Below, piece after piece: positions 1-11,676 of a DNA stretch of 64,000 nt. Under the pieces are notes generated by a model. That model saw only the letters and a list, made by a program, of their open reading frames with translations, was not told the origin of the DNA and searched no databases. Source of the stretch: Voacanga thouarsii (lineage: Eukaryota; Streptophyta; Magnoliopsida; Gentianales; Apocynaceae); assembly GCA_026120185.1 (NCBI GenBank), contig JANUWF010001942.1, positions 868,001 through 932,000 of the forward strand. Direction: 5' to 3'. The position numbers and the translations under genes were made by a program. How positions within the stretch are numbered: the stretch's first letter is position 1; each line of letters begins with the position of its first letter.

Positions 1-3000
1 AGAGCTCCATTAAACCACCTTAAACCTCTCTTAACTTTACTCTATTCAAAACTTTTCAAACTTAAAAATTAAATTTCAGCTTTTACTCCCCTAAACTCTC
101 ATGTAGCTAAACTGGTAAACCAGAATTTCTTCCTCTCTTTTATAGCCATTTTTGGCTGGCCTAAACCGAGGATAATTCTCCATTTCACCAACCAAGACAT
201 GGCCAAACTAGCAACCCACCATTGAAGGACTAGAGACCTTCAAGAAGAAAACACCATTAACAAATCTTCTACCTCAAGAACTTCCACTTTTCCCTCATTT
301 TGAAATTCAAACTATCTCAAGTCTCTCTCTCTCTCCCTTCGATAACCAAAACTCCCTTCTCTAGCAAGGCCATTTAGCCATCACTCATGAAACACACACT
401 TATCTTCTTCTCTCAATTTTCTCTTGTGTTCTGAAGAACACCAAGAATACTAAGAACACGCACTAAACTTCTTCAACCTTTAGTCGCTTCTACTAATCCC
501 AAATCACTCCAAAAACTCTTAAATCAACTAGGATTCAACCTATACTCATCCTTAGTACACTCTATAACACTAAAACAACCGAAGTTGATTTCTCTTTCAG
601 ATCAAACGTGCCTTTTTTGTTCAAGACAAGAAGAACATCAAAAAGGTAAATTTGATCATCAAAATCTTCTTCACTTCTTCATCTTCTTTTCTTCACCATC
701 TTAATCTCTCTCTCTCTCTCTATGTCTCTCTCTCTTAGCCGATCCATTTGCTTAAACAACTTCAATCAATAAAGGACTCTTCAAGCACTGAAGGTTCTTC
801 ATTGGACAAGACAACGTCTTCGACTCCAATGATCATCAAACAAGTATTTCTTTTATGACCTTCTTCTTAATTTTTCGAACTCAAGACTTTTAGATGATGA
901 AATTAATATGTTGATCTAATATTGTTGGGATGGAGAAATGTATGTGGGTAAAGAGAATAATTTTAAGATATGAAGATTAAAATGGATATTGAGGCTTATG
1001 AATTATTGTTGGATTATTCTTTAGGATCATTGTATGCTCATTAGAACATTATGATTAGAGGTTGTATGTCACTAGTATGGATGTTGTGATGGATGATGGA
1101 AATTATACCACCATTGTTTTGATTATGCTCTCATGATGTTATTTTTTACACTAAATACCTTGATAATATTATTGTTAGTATAGTATCACCCTTGTTGTGA
1201 TAAATATCATTACAAGTCTATTTTTGCACAAATCAACGTTTTATTTATTGACTATATATGTGTATGAATATATATAAATTTTAGTACTAGCAAATTCACT
1301 ATGGCCATTGGAAAAATTATTATTAGAGCCACTTTTACTACTATTATTAATATCATTACTATAATTATTATTATTATTGAATTTAATTTATTAATTTTGG
1401 TCAACATCAATATTTTCAAAATGAAAAACTACTTAAAACAATTATTATTTTATTAGATACACAAATAGTATTATTTTCATATAGCATTATTAAATATAAA
1501 TAATAATATAAAGGAATTAATTAATATAATATCAATACCTTTTATATTCATATTATTATTGATTATTCTTACTAAAGCTTTTATCTACACTTATGTAATA
1601 TTTATAATAATAAATAATTGCTATTATTATTTATTATTAATATAAATTATTATTTATTATTAACATTATTTACTATGTATTATTAATATTATTTATTATT
1701 AATGTTATTTATTATTTACTAATAATATTATTTATTATTTATTATCAACATTATCTAGTATTTATTATTAATAGTACTTATTATTTATTACTAATATTAT
1801 TTATTATTTATTATTGATATTATTTATAATTATTATTATTCGTTAATAAATAATTATTGTTAAAATTTATTATTTATGATTGATAACACCTATTTATTGG
1901 CATATCAAATTATTCTTATTATATAAATTAATAACAAACCCCAAAATACTTATTAATCAATTTTAGAACTCCTAAGACATTATTGTCATAACCGGATGTT
2001 GTTGTAACTAGTTGAGCTTAAACATGTTAGGTTGCGAGTTATTTATTTGAACAATTGTTGCTTGGTTATGAACCATTAGGACTTATACCCTACATTTACC
2101 CCAGGCGGGGCTAGATTGCCTTGAGCTAACTTGAAAGACTATTGTGTCAAGGGAAAGTAAGAGATCAGGTAAGTCCTTGAATAAAGCTGTTTGAATATCA
2201 AAATCACTTTGACAAGTCAAACACATGCTATATCCGCGGAAATGTACTTTGGATGCAATTATGGACAATTTTCTTTTCCTTTTCCATTCAATCAATCAAT
2301 TTCAAATTGAGCAAGTAGTTTTAATCAAAATGCTAAACTTTTTCTAAAAATCAACTTTGACAAGAATTTTGTAAACCATAATTGCTATTTCAAAGAAAAC
2401 ACATTAGATGATTCTTTTCATCCCAAAAGGGACAAATATAACATTGAGTACTCAATAAGGGTAAGCTACTAGGACTAGCCTTTGAAGGGCTAGAATAAGT
2501 CTCTCAGTAGGTGGACACCTCTGAGTGGTTAGTCCTTCCAGGATGGGATGCCAATTCTATAGATCATGTCGGTCCAAGATAGCAAGTGCAGTTCAAGAGG
2601 ACTGTGTATTTTCAGAATGGACAACCGGTAAGTTTGGGTCAAGAGATGGAGGAGTATCTCACCCGATAAGCTGTACACCTACCTTGTATCAGAATGCACA
2701 AAGTGTGGCATCCTAAATATTCTTTTGTCATGGTGCACAAAGTGTGGTGCCATGTCTATTTTTTTTGAGTAGTTGCTTTTATTTTATACAATGCATGGCA
2801 TTCAAAAGGAAAACACCACTCCTCGCTTTGTGAAATTTATTTGTGACTTACCATCACTTTACTTTTATAAATATTTCACAACTTGCATACCTAAACTATT
2901 TTCCATGAAACACCCTGAGCACACACTGTTTTATTGAGATTTATTTCTCAGCACTTTTTTATACCATCATTTCAAGTCGATCCTGCTATGAAAGTTAATT

Positions 3001-3234
3001 GATTAATGTTGCCTTTCATTGAAGATTTATTTTGAATGTATTTCATTTTGAGAGACTCTAGTTGACATTTGTCTATTTTAAGACCTATTCATGTATTGTT
3101 TTGATTTGTAACAAGTTTAAATTTAGATCATTTCTTTCTTTTCTTCTATGAGTCATAGTTATAAAAACCCCTTGTCCTAAGGACGAAGCGTCATCCTCAG
3201 CCCTATTAGGATACATAGGTAGTAGGGTGTTACA
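1..3234 (+). mobile_element. Large chromovirus-type LTR, 5' truncated by the window edge
   Basis: The stretch ends at 3225-3234 with GGGTGTTACA, the inverse complement of the TGTAACACCC that starts other LTRs in this window (31582 minus copy, 60842 plus copy); this is typical of large Tekay/Del-type chromovirus LTRs. Part of it (about 2440-2690) is visibly related to 28745-28972, which I assign to the 3' LTR of element C1; the rest is not obviously similar, so this may be a related LTR rather than the true partner. CT microsatellites occur near 318-336 and 703-736. A motif AGGTAAAT near 645 could be a splice donor in the leader, but this is speculative. No coding frame is supported. Confidence 0.6.
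1330..1900. repeat. Degenerate TTA/ATT-rich low-complexity tract inside the LTR
   Basis: About 570 bases of imperfect ATT/TTA triplets, broken by short AT-rich variants. It looks like an old, expanded trinucleotide repeat that has decayed by point mutation. It has no open frame of note. Confidence 0.8.
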
Positions 3235-3267
3235 ACCTGTACGTAGGTAGTGGGATGTTATAACCTG
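3212..3267 (+). repeat. 28-bp tandem duplication across the LTR end
   Basis: Units 3212-3239 and 3240-3267 both read TAC(A/G)TAGGTAGT followed by GG(G/A)TGTTA(C/T)A and ACCTG. The duplication covers the LTR terminus and lies next to the abrupt junction with RNase H coding sequence, which suggests a rearrangement scar. Confidence 0.8.
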
Positions 3268-3275
3268 TGCTAAGT

Positions 3276-3655
3276 TTATTAGACGAAACTAGACCCTATA
3301 CTCTCTATACCAATACATCCAAGGAAGGAGCAGTGTTGATGTAAAAAAGAAAAGTCATAGCATATACATCGAGGAAGCTGAAACCGCATAAGGCCAACTA
3401 CCCAACACATGACCTAGAGTTAGCTACTATAGTATTCGGCGTAAAGAAATAGAGACACTACTTATATGGGGTAGAATATAAAATCTTTACTGACCATAAG
3501 AGTTTAAAGTACATCTTTACACAAAATGACCTGAACCTTAGGTAATGGTGGTGGATAGAGTTTCTGGGAAAGTATAAGTGTCCAATCAACTACCACCCTG
3601 AAAGGGCCAATATGGTAGTTGATGCTTTGAGTAAAAAAGTGCAAGATGGCTAGAT
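3276..3655 (+). pseudogene. Ty3/gypsy reverse transcriptase end and RNase H remnant (element C1)
   Basis: Translation in broken frames gives the classic gypsy RNase H stretch: an LYTNTSKEGAVL-like start, then [48 protein letters not shown], and finally INYHPERANMVVDALSKK. In the family this is the C-terminal RT connection plus RNase H that degrades the RNA strand during reverse transcription. Several in-frame stops (in YGVKK*RHYLYG and LNLR*WWIEF) kill it. Gag, protease and the RT palm are absent: the coding sequence begins only a few bases after an LTR end, so roughly the first half of a normal gypsy internal region has been lost. The frame continues into the integrase remnant downstream. 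Confidence 0.9.
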
Positions 3656-4559
3656 TAAGGGCACATAAGGTAAAAGCTGTAGAGGACATTTTGGCCCAAG
3701 AGATGGAGGTAAAGGAAGGCAAGATTTGTGTAAGTAATTTAAGATTGATACCAAATTTGAAATAGGAGATAATCAAGGCTTAATAGAATAATGCAAAGTT
3801 TCAAAAATTAAAAAAAAAAAAGAGAGAGATGAGCAAAGGAGGAAAAGATTTTTGGGTTAACGAAGGGGAAATGTTATACTTTCATGATCTCATGGGTGTA
3901 CCTAAAGAATTAGCATTGAAGAAGAAGATCTGGGAAGAAGCTCACAAGAGTAAATATGCAATTCATCCCTGGGAATTAAAAATGTACCAATATTTGAAAG
4001 GAGCTTTCTGGTGGCCGGGACTGAAGAAAGATATGGTAAGGTGTGTTTCAACCTGTCTAACTTGTTAGAAAGTCAAAGTTGAATACAATAAATCAGCTGG
4101 ATTGTTGCAACCTCTACTGATACCTAAATAGAAATGGGAAGAGGTAATGATGGATTTTGTCACTGGACTCCCTGTACCGAGAGGTCAACAGGATGCAATA
4201 TGGGTAATGGTGGACAGGTTGATAAGACAACACACTTTATACTAGTAAACGTGAGGGACTCAGACTTTCGTGTGGAAGATAGTAAGATTGCACAGAGTAC
4301 CATCAAGTATTGTGTTAGATCTAGATCTGAGGTTTACTTCACGGTTTTGGGGGAAATTCTAAGAATATATAGGATTGAAGCTAAAGTTTAGCAGAATCAC
4401 TCATCCTCGAATAGATGGAAAATCAGATAGAGCTATTCAGATTCTAGAGGATATGTTGAGGGCATATGTTTTAGAATTTGGTGATAAAATGGATTGACTG
4501 TATGCCTTACACTGAACTAGCCTACAACAATATTTACCAGGCATAAACTAGGATGGCAC
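3656..4559 (+). pseudogene. Ty3/gypsy integrase, N-terminal and core part (element C1), interrupted
   Basis: A 79-residue open stretch (3829-4068) holds the H2C2 zinc-binding domain: EEAHKSKYAIHP, a KMYQYLKGAFWWPGLKKDM block, and the CVSTCLTC pair. The core domain follows in shifted frames: a WEEVMMDFVTGLPVPRGQQDAIWV block at about 4135-4210, then VDRL, and remnants up to an AYNN motif near 4521-4535. Integrase joins the cDNA to host DNA; this copy has stops and frameshifts and is dead. At 4559 the sequence is cut by family A element A1; 4555-4559 (GGCAC) is its target-site duplication and the integrase resumes at 11010 with an APYEDLYRRKC-like block, exactly as expected from the gypsy order. 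Confidence 0.92.
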
Positions 4560-6100
4560 TGATGTGTATGGATTTGGGTTTAAAAATTATATAAAAATAA
4601 GTATATTCCCAATCAAGTTTAAATTAAAACGTTAACCCCAAATTATACATATGAGCAAGTGTACTCATCATTAACATAGCATAAGGCTCAAACGAGTGTC
4701 GATCCTCAAGGAACAAGTATACATTAATCACTTTTCTTTCATTTGTAACCGACTCAATAAAGTTAAAATGAAATAAAAAGGAAAATAAATGAAAAAAATA
4801 AAATATATACATGTCAATGATGGAGAATTATGTAACTTAAACCATTATTTTAACAAACATGATCTTAAAGAATCCAACCATTATCATAACTAATTATTCT
4901 CTTGACATCATAAAGGATTAAAGTAGATTCACTTCGATGGTCAATCTATGAAATTACTACCTTCTAGATAAATTATAATCAATCGGTCTCATCTCAACTA
5001 ATTTATCCAAAAGATACATTAAACACAGTCCTCAATTAAATTCCCTTAGTCTCAGAAAATTTAAAATATGATATTAATCAATGAACCCTTAGTCTCGAAA
5101 GACATCAATTTACCTTCAATTAACAGTTCAAGAAATCAACCCCCTTGGTCCAGTAAGCTAATAGCCAACAGAATATGAAATTAATAAATTGAAACTACCA
5201 TCAACTCCCTTGGTCCAGTAAGTTAATGGAGAGAGCCAACCAACTAATCTCGTAATAAGCACAAGTAATTGAATACCAAGAATAACAATCAATTAATCAA
5301 AAGATCAAACAACTCTAAAAATCATGACTATCTAAAACAATGTCAAATTTCAATAAAATAATTAATACATCATTGTCAAAAAAAAGAAAACAAAGGAAAA
5401 GAAAGCACTCATAGACAAGTCTCATTCTTCTTCCTTTGAAGACCTTCTTGCACAACCCTCCTTGAATTGAAGAATTCCTCCTTTGATTGAGTGATTTTCT
5501 ATGATGATCAATGAATTCTTCCCTTTTCCCTGGTGTTTTCCCTCTATTTATAGGCTTAGGAAATGCCTAAACTCATAGGTACAATGTTCTTAGTCGAGTA
5601 GAAGTTGAAAAGTACTAAAACTCCACAGATTACAAAAAATCGCGTAGAAAATTCAAAGCACCGCCTTAACTTCATGGCACAGCTGGCGCCGCCTAAGCTC
5701 TCGGAGCCGGCATCGGTTGTGTTCTAGTTCTCTACTTGTTTGTCGATTTTTCTCTGAATTTCACATAATGAAGACCAGAATGCAGCCAACACCGCCTTGA
5801 CTCTTGGAGCCGGCACCGGTTCCACTCTGTTTTGCTCTATTTCAACAATTTTTCCGTTACTTCGAAGTTCATGCAAACAGTGCATGGCTGGCGCCGGTTC
5901 CAGTGCCCTAGCCGGTGCCCCCTCTAATCTGTTTTGCGACGTTTTTGCTTCGTTTATTCCAAAAATCTGAAATAATGAATAAAATACCTTTCCAATGGTA
6001 ATATCTCAAATATGAAAGAATATAACTACTTATTGAACAAAATGTATCGCAAAAGAGCCTCAAATAACTAAGAAAAATATGAGTAATTTAGCCCCTATCA
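4560..6100 (-). repeat. A1 3' LTR
   Basis: Matches 9474-11009 along its length apart from scattered substitutions and small indels. It contains a TATA box on the minus strand at 5544-5553 (CTATAAATAG) and, at about 5660-5940, three GC-rich units with GGCGCC/GCCGGC words upstream of that TATA box. It ends next to the polypurine tract at 6101. Confidence 0.92.
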
Positions 6101-6145
6101 ATTCCCCCACACTTAACTCTTTGCTTGTCCTTAAGCAAAGTATCA
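6101..6145 (-). other. A1 polypurine tract with preceding hairpin
   Basis: Read on the minus strand the order is a hairpin TTTGCTTAAGGACAAGCAAA, then AGAGTTAAGTGTGGGGGAAT, directly followed by the LTR start TGATAGGGGC. The purine run is where plus-strand DNA synthesis would be primed. Related modules recur inside the element (7603-7640, 7832-7867, 8108-8146). Confidence 0.85.
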
Positions 6146-6619
6146 AGAACAAGTAGGAAAACACAAGGTTTCATCAAATCACTTAATCAATTTCAAAACA
6201 TTATCTCTAATGCTTTTTTCATTCAAGAACATAAAACGCATGCTACTACATCTTTCACAACAAACGCAAGACTTGTGTAAGTGAATAATGACGTAGTAAA
6301 ACCATCCCAATACTTTACAATATTTTCAAACCATTGGAAAGAATTTAGCTCAAAAAGACTATGCATTCCATAGGCTTACCTTTCATACACTGTCTCCACT
6401 AATCCAAGACATATTATGATTCTACTTAGATCAAGTAAGACTTTCAAGTTTGTAATGTAAGGCTAAAGGTTTGTAATATAACTTATCAAACGAAGGATAA
6501 AGGAGAATCAAATATCAAAGAAGCTGAGAGTTCGCAAGAAAAGGATAAACAAATGAATCAATAATTTCCAACCCTTCTTGCTCTCCAATTTCAGAAATCA
6601 ATCAAACTATAACCTTATT

Positions 6620-6990
6620 CAGCAATTACAACTCCACTCAAGCAAATCCTGCATTTTTTCTCTGTTTCTTTTCTTTTTTTCTCATCAACTCTTCTCTATT
6701 TCATTCACAAGATCACTCAAATTTCCAGCAATGGTGTCGAGTACTTTATATGAACTGAACTTTTACAGCTCAATCACCATCCCTTTTGTGATATTTCTTT
6801 TCTTTTTCTTTCAAAAACTTTTCTCTTCTCTTTCTTTTCTCTTCTTTTCACTCTTACTTCTGCTTTTCTTTTCTTTCTCAATTTCTTTCTTTCCATCTTT
6901 TCTAGCAGCTGCTTGTTTTCTTTTCTTGTTTTCAATCTCTATTTTCTCTTTCTTCTATTTCTTTTCTCCTTTCAGCTCAACTCAGTATTG
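6620..6990 (-). repeat. Purine-rich tract in A1 internal region
   Basis: On the sense (minus) strand this is an A/G-rich stretch of GAAAAGAAAG-like runs located about 0.5-0.9 kb before the 3' LTR. The same position in A3 (57470-57800) has a similar tract, while A2 keeps only a short piece (about 50255-50285). A 137-codon plus-strand open frame across it (6578-6991) is very F/S/L-rich and is best explained by the pyrimidine bias, not by coding. Confidence 0.75.
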
Positions 6991-7477
6991 ATATATGACT
7001 GAAAGTAAAAAATCATGATCTTTCTCCACGTACTCCCCCCTCATATTCTCCTTTATGTACTTTCATCCATCAAGAGCATAAAGATTTAGAAAATTATTCA
7101 AACTCTCAAAACAAGCAATGGACAAAGTATTGTGATGGGTTTTAAAGAAAGAAATCAACAATTTAGACTCAAAATAGGCACTAGGGATAATATGAAAATA
7201 GGTAGGCTTGAAAAGCTCAAACTATCCAAAGAAGGCTTATTACTGTCATCTCTAAGTTAAATCATGATTGTCTTTCTTATTTTGCCTCGAGAGGTATTCA
7301 AGTAAGTTCTAGAATGCTCCATGAATTTTAATAGAAAAACAAGTTTAAGAACAATGCAAAGCATTTGATCAAGAACTACTTCATCCAAGTGCGTGCAAAA
7401 AATTATGCATAAGCCATAAAATGATCTAGAACATATGCTCTATGATCTATTATAAAGACATGCATTAAAAATACATT

Positions 7478-8470
7478 TTGAAAGTTAACCCAAAATCCGA
7501 AAAAATAGTTGAAAATTTTGCAATCAAAGATATTTCAAAAGGATGGAGTATAGCAAGAAGAATGAAGTATAAAAGAATGAAGAAGAATTCTCAATCTAAC
7601 CATTCCCCTACACTTAAACTGGACATTGTCCTCAATGGCCAAACAAATGGAACAAGGAATTATCGCCATGGGACAAAAAATAAAAGGGGAAAAGGGGGAA
7701 AGAAAATACTTCCATACTTTGTGCTCAAAATCAAATTCTTTCTCAATTTTCAAAATATTCCAAAGTAGCTCAATACTAAGAAAATACCAAGATAATTGAT
7801 AAAAATTTAGACAAAGTAAATCACCAAACCACTCTCCCACACTTAAATTGGATAATGTCCTCATTGGCAAAAAATAAACACAAGAAAGCATCTCTAAAGG
7901 AATTAAAAATAATAAGGGGTTAGAGAGTTTAAGTAATACTTCCCAAGTGCAATAATGCTCCAATAGATATCCAAACTTGAGGTAAAGAGAAGGGCTTGTC
8001 CAAGAGGACTTTAGTCCTACCTGCAGAACAAAACATAAAAGCATAAAGAAAATAAAGGCAAAATAAAGCAAACTAAAAATCCTAAGAAAGCAAATGACGA
8101 CACGACTCACTCCCCCACACTTAAGATGGAAAGTATTTTCCTTATTTGGGGAAGGAAAAGACACTTAACAAAACCAAATACAAAACAAAGATACAACCTC
8201 TTTTCATTCATTATGCTGCTTCATCAAACCTTTGTTCAAGAGATTAATTCTCTAAGTAGAAGATGGGCATCATGAATGTAGAAAGAAGAATGGAGGATTT
8301 TGAAAAATGGAAGGTTCATGAAAATAATATTTTTTTTTTTCACTAAAGCAAAACACATAAACCTCTTTCCCTAACATTTGTTTTGACACACAAATATTGT
8401 TGTTAACATATAAGTGCACATGGTTTCTAAAGAATGCATCAAGCTTGAAATCACATTTTAACCCTTCAAA
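7478..8470 (-). other. A1 internal non-coding part with repeated AAGTGTGGGGGA-like modules
   Basis: No protein of known family is visible. Three modules on the minus strand, near 7603-7640, 7832-7867 and 8108-8146, each combine a short inverted repeat (GGACAATGTCC type, or GGAAAATACTTTCC) with a TTTAAGTGTGGGGGA-like purine run, resembling the true polypurine tract at 6101. Confidence 0.7.
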
Positions 8471-8478
8471 AATTTTTT

Positions 8479-9020
8479 TTACAATTTAAAATACCCTTTC
8501 AAACTTAGTGTTTGAGTTCCTAAAGATGGGATTGGGAAATCCTTACTTTTCAATGCTTCTACAAATACCAAGTTACCTCCCTGAGATTGGGGTGAAGGGT
8601 AGAATTTGTCAACATCCTCAAAGAGTTTCTTAGAATGAATGATAAATCCAACTTCTTGAGGTATGTTGAACTCCATACATCATCAGTAGGACCATTGTTC
8701 TCAAAGGAGTGAGAGGAACCTAAGAAATCATGTGACAAAGAAATATTAGAATTATGAGCACATAGAGTAGAATCAAATACCTCTCTTGCCACATCATGCA
8801 ATTGTCCCTCTTAGCCTCTCTTTTTTTTTTTTCCCCTTGGTCAATTGTACGGGCTAGCATGAACTCATGAGTCTCCTCATCAATCTTAACTAATTGTTTC
8901 CTTTGATCGTACAATCATTGAGAAGCTTCTTTATGCCACTGAACAGATGAATTTGTATTGGCAACAAAAGAATTCACTAATGCTTCTAATGACGTCTCAC
9001 TAAAAACATCAATATTAGCT
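8479..9020 (-). pseudogene. Family A recurrent protein frames (gag-position, unknown function), broken
   Basis: Read on the minus strand, 9020-8720 gives fragments such as SFVANTNSS, a DQRKQLVKIDEETHEFMLARTI stretch and a second frame with REVFDSTLCAHNSNISLSHDFLGSSHSFENN. The next piece (8676-8479) reads MEFNIPQEVGFIIHSKK, FEDVDKFYPSPQ and GGNLVFVEALKSKDFPIPSL. The same peptides appear in A2 (51439-52239) and A3 (55413-56076), so they descend from a common reading frame or frames. They sit after the 5' leader where gag would be. I do not recognise the family; the first part looks helical and charged, the second part is mixed. Stops and frameshifts make this copy non-functional. Confidence 0.6.
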
Positions 9021-9449
9021 TGTAATTTTGCCAATCTATCATCAATACACTAATGTTTTTTTTTTTTTTTTGAAAAATAGAATAAAAATGATGAACATGC
9101 AGTAATGATGAATAATACAATTTAATTCATGAAGAAAGAAATAAAAATGAAACAAAACGAAATCTACTATATCGCCTTCAAGTCATTGGATCATGTACCA
9201 AGGCTAAAACCTAGCAAAGACAAGACAAAAGTTAGATAACAAAATTCATGATTACAACAAAATACAAAGTTAGTCAAAGTTAGTAAATTAGATTACAAGA
9301 ATATACAAAGATACACAAGATACAAAAGATACAAAAAATGGCACCTTGTTACATAAAGAACAATTGTGCATAATTTATATATTCACATATTTACCTATTT
9401 ACATATTTACATTGTTAAATCAACAAAATCCAGGCTTTCATGATATTGT

Positions 9450-9467
9450 TCCCCGGCAGCGGCGCAA
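9450..9467 (-). other. A1 primer-binding site (tRNA-Asp type)
   Basis: The minus strand reads TTGCGCCGCTGCCGGGGA, differing at two or so positions from TGGCGCCGTTGCCGGGGA, the complement of the plant tRNA-Asp 3' end. It lies six bases inside the 5' LTR, as expected for priming of minus-strand DNA. Confidence 0.85.
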
Positions 9468-9473
9468 AAAACT

Positions 9474-11009
9474 TGATGCATATGGATTTGGGTATAAAAA
9501 TCATATAAAAATAAGCACATTTCCAATCAGGTTTAAATTAAAACGTTAATCCCAAATTACACATATGAGCAAGCATACTCATCATTAACATAGCATAGGG
9601 TTCAAACGAGTGTCGATCCTCAAGAAATAAGTATACATCAATCACTTTTCTTTCATTTTTAACCAACTCAATAAAGTTAAAATGAAATAAAAAGGAAAAT
9701 AAAAGAAAAAAATAAAAAAAATATACATGTCAAGGATGGAGAATTATGTAACTTAAACCATTATTTTGACAAATTAAACATGATCTTAAAGAACCCAACC
9801 ATTATCATAACTAATTATTCTATTGGCATCATGAAGGATTAAAGTAGATTCACTTCGATGGTCAATCTATGAAATCACTACATTCTAGATAAATTAGAAT
9901 CACTTGGTCTCATCTCAACTAATTCATCCAAAAGATGCATTAAACATAGTCGTCAATTAAATTCCCTTGGTCTCGGAAAATTTAAAATATGAAATTAATC
10001 AATGAACCATTGGTTTCAAAAGACATCAATTAACCTTCAATTACCAGTTCTAAGTAATCAACCCCCTTGGTCCAATAAGTTAATAGCCAACAGAATATGA
10101 AATTAATAAATTGAAACTACCATCAACCCCCTTGGTCCAGTAAGTTAATGGAGAGAACTAACCAACTAATCTCGTAATAAGTATAAGTAATTGAATACGA
10201 AGCATAACAATCAATTAATCAAAAGATCAAACAATTCTAAAAATCATGACTATCTAAAACAATGTCAAATTACAATAAAACAATTAATACATCATTGTCA
10301 AAAAAAAAAAAGAAAAAAAAAACAAAGTAAAAGAAAACACTCATAGACAAGTCTCATTCTTCTTCATTTGAAGAACTTCTTGTACAACCCTCATTGAATT
10401 GAAGAATTCCTCCTTTGATTGAGTGATTTTCTATGATGATCAATGAATTCTTCCCTTTTCCCTGGTATTTTCCCTCTATTTATAGGCTTAGGAAATGCCT
10501 AAACTCATAGGTACAATGTTCTTGGCCAAGTAGAAGTTGAAAAGTACTAAAACTCCACAGATTACCAAAAATCGCGTAGAAAAATCAAAGCACTGCCTTA
10601 ACTTCATGGCATAGCCAGCGCCACCTAGGCTCTCGGAGCCAGCGCCAGTTGTGTTCTGGTTCTCTACTTGTTCGTTGATTTTTCTCCGAATTTCACATAA
10701 TGAAGACCAAAATGCAGCCGGCGTCGATTCCACTATGTTTTGCTCCATTTCAACAATTTTTCCATCACTTCAAAGTTCATGCAAGCAGTGCATGACCGGC
10801 GCCAGTTCTAGTGCCCTAGTCGAGGCCGCCTCTAATATGTTTTGCGACATTTTTGCTTCGTTTTACCGCATAAATCTAAAATAATAAACAAAATACATTT
10901 CCAAGGGTAAAATCTCAAATATAAAGGAATATAACTAGTTATTGAACAAAATGTATTGCAAAAGAGCCTCAAATAACTAGTAAAAATATGACTAATTTAG
11001 CCCCTATCA
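9474..11009 (-). repeat. A1 5' LTR
   Basis: This is the partner of 4560-6100. On the minus strand it starts TGATAGGGGC at 11009 and ends GCATCA at 9474. The minus-strand TATA box is at 10476-10485 (CTATAAATAG). GC-rich GGCGCC-type units lie at about 10590-10830, upstream of the TATA box. Confidence 0.92.
10476..10485 (-). promoter_or_regulatory. TATA box of the A1 5' LTR
   Basis: CTATAAATAG on the minus strand, within a conserved block AAGCCTATAAATAGA that is found in all family A LTRs here (5544-5553, 53967-53976, 58799-58808, 60116-60125; mutated at 49026-49035). It is placed in the LTR as a U3 promoter would be. Confidence 0.7.
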
Positions 11010-11660
11010 GGCACCATACGAGGATTTGTATAGAAGAAAATGCCAAGTGCCATTGTACAGATGATGGATAGAAAATGGGTAGATTAATAAGGCTGGAAAG
11101 GTATGTATACAGGAAATGGCAACTAGGGTAAGGTGATAATAGAAAGGTTAAAGGTAGTGTAAAGCCGTCAAATGAGTTATGGCAACAATAAAAGGAGACA
11201 GTCGGAATTCCAAGTAGAGGATTAGACATTCTTGAAGTTGACTCCTGGTGGAAGAATTTTGAAGTATCTGAAAGGAAGAAAATTGAGTCTGAGGTATTTG
11301 GGACCATTTCCAATTATTGAGAGGATAAGACCGATAGATTATTGCTTAGATTTATTGGAGGGTTTAACAAGAATACATTATGTGTTCCATGTATCACAAT
11401 TAAAGAAATATCACCCTAATCCGAAACATGTACTCAACGAGGAATAATTGATTCTGCAACCTAATCTGAGTTATATTGAGAAGTCGGAAATGATTTTAGA
11501 CAAAAGTATTAAGACACTTCGAAATAAGTAGATTCCTAAAGTAAAGGTTTTGTGGGATCATCATTGTATACAAGATGCAACTTGGGAGACTGAGGAATGG
11601 GTGAGGTAGAAATATCTACAAAAACTTTGAGATATACATAGTAAGATTTTTGGATTCTCT
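11010..11660 (+). pseudogene. Ty3/gypsy integrase C-terminal part with chromodomain-like tail (element C1)
   Basis: Resumes the integrase cut at 4559: APYEDLYRRKCQVPLY at 11012, then an open stretch at 11232-11447 with LTPGGRILKYLKGRKLSLRY, GPFPIIERI, LTRIHYVFHVSQLKKYHPNP. It is followed by a KSIKTLRNK*IPKVKVLWDHH segment and ATWETEEWVR at about 11500-11610, the arrangement seen at the C-terminus of plant gypsy chromoviruses. In this family the tail helps choose the target site. Several stops are present. Together with 3276-4559 it supports a Tekay/Del-like chromovirus; the sub-lineage is inference. Confidence 0.88.
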
Positions 11661-11676
11661 TAAGAGGGGGAGAAAA
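11661..11676 (+). other. Polypurine tract of element C1
   Basis: TAAGAGGGGGAGAAAA immediately precedes TGACACCCTA, the start of the C1 3' LTR (compare TGTAACACCC). It lies just after the end of the pol remnant, as expected. Confidence 0.8.

Larger units (their letters stand above)
4560..11009 (-). mobile_element. Complete non-autonomous LTR retrotransposon A1 (family A)
   Basis: A 6450-bp element on the minus strand with two LTRs of about 1.54 kb (4560-6100 and 9474-11009). The termini on the plus strand are TGATGTGTAT and CCCCTATCA, and the flanking 5-bp duplication is GGCAC at 4555-4559 and 11010-11014. A tRNA-Asp-type primer-binding site lies next to the right-hand LTR, and a polypurine tract lies next to the left-hand LTR, which sets the orientation. 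The internal 3.4 kb has no protease, RT, RNase H or integrase, only short frames shared with A2 and A3. By its make-up it would need enzymes supplied by another element. The tRNA-Asp primer type is known from Athila/Tat-lineage gypsy elements, which is the best guess for the partner. Confidence 0.93.

Noticed and set aside
6578..6991. 137-codon plus-strand open frame
   Set aside because: Almost only F, S, L and I from a pyrimidine-rich strand; the equivalent place in A3 has the same bias on the other strand. It lies antisense in a retrotransposon.
7535..8164. 209-codon minus-strand open frame in A1
   Set aside because: Hydrophobic, Cys- and Phe-rich, and crosses two hairpin/purine modules. 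The corresponding A2 region gives frames in different phases with breaks (50753-51333), and A3 does not keep it open. Likely chance in AT-rich DNA, although it is the longest frame of that element after the gag-like ones.
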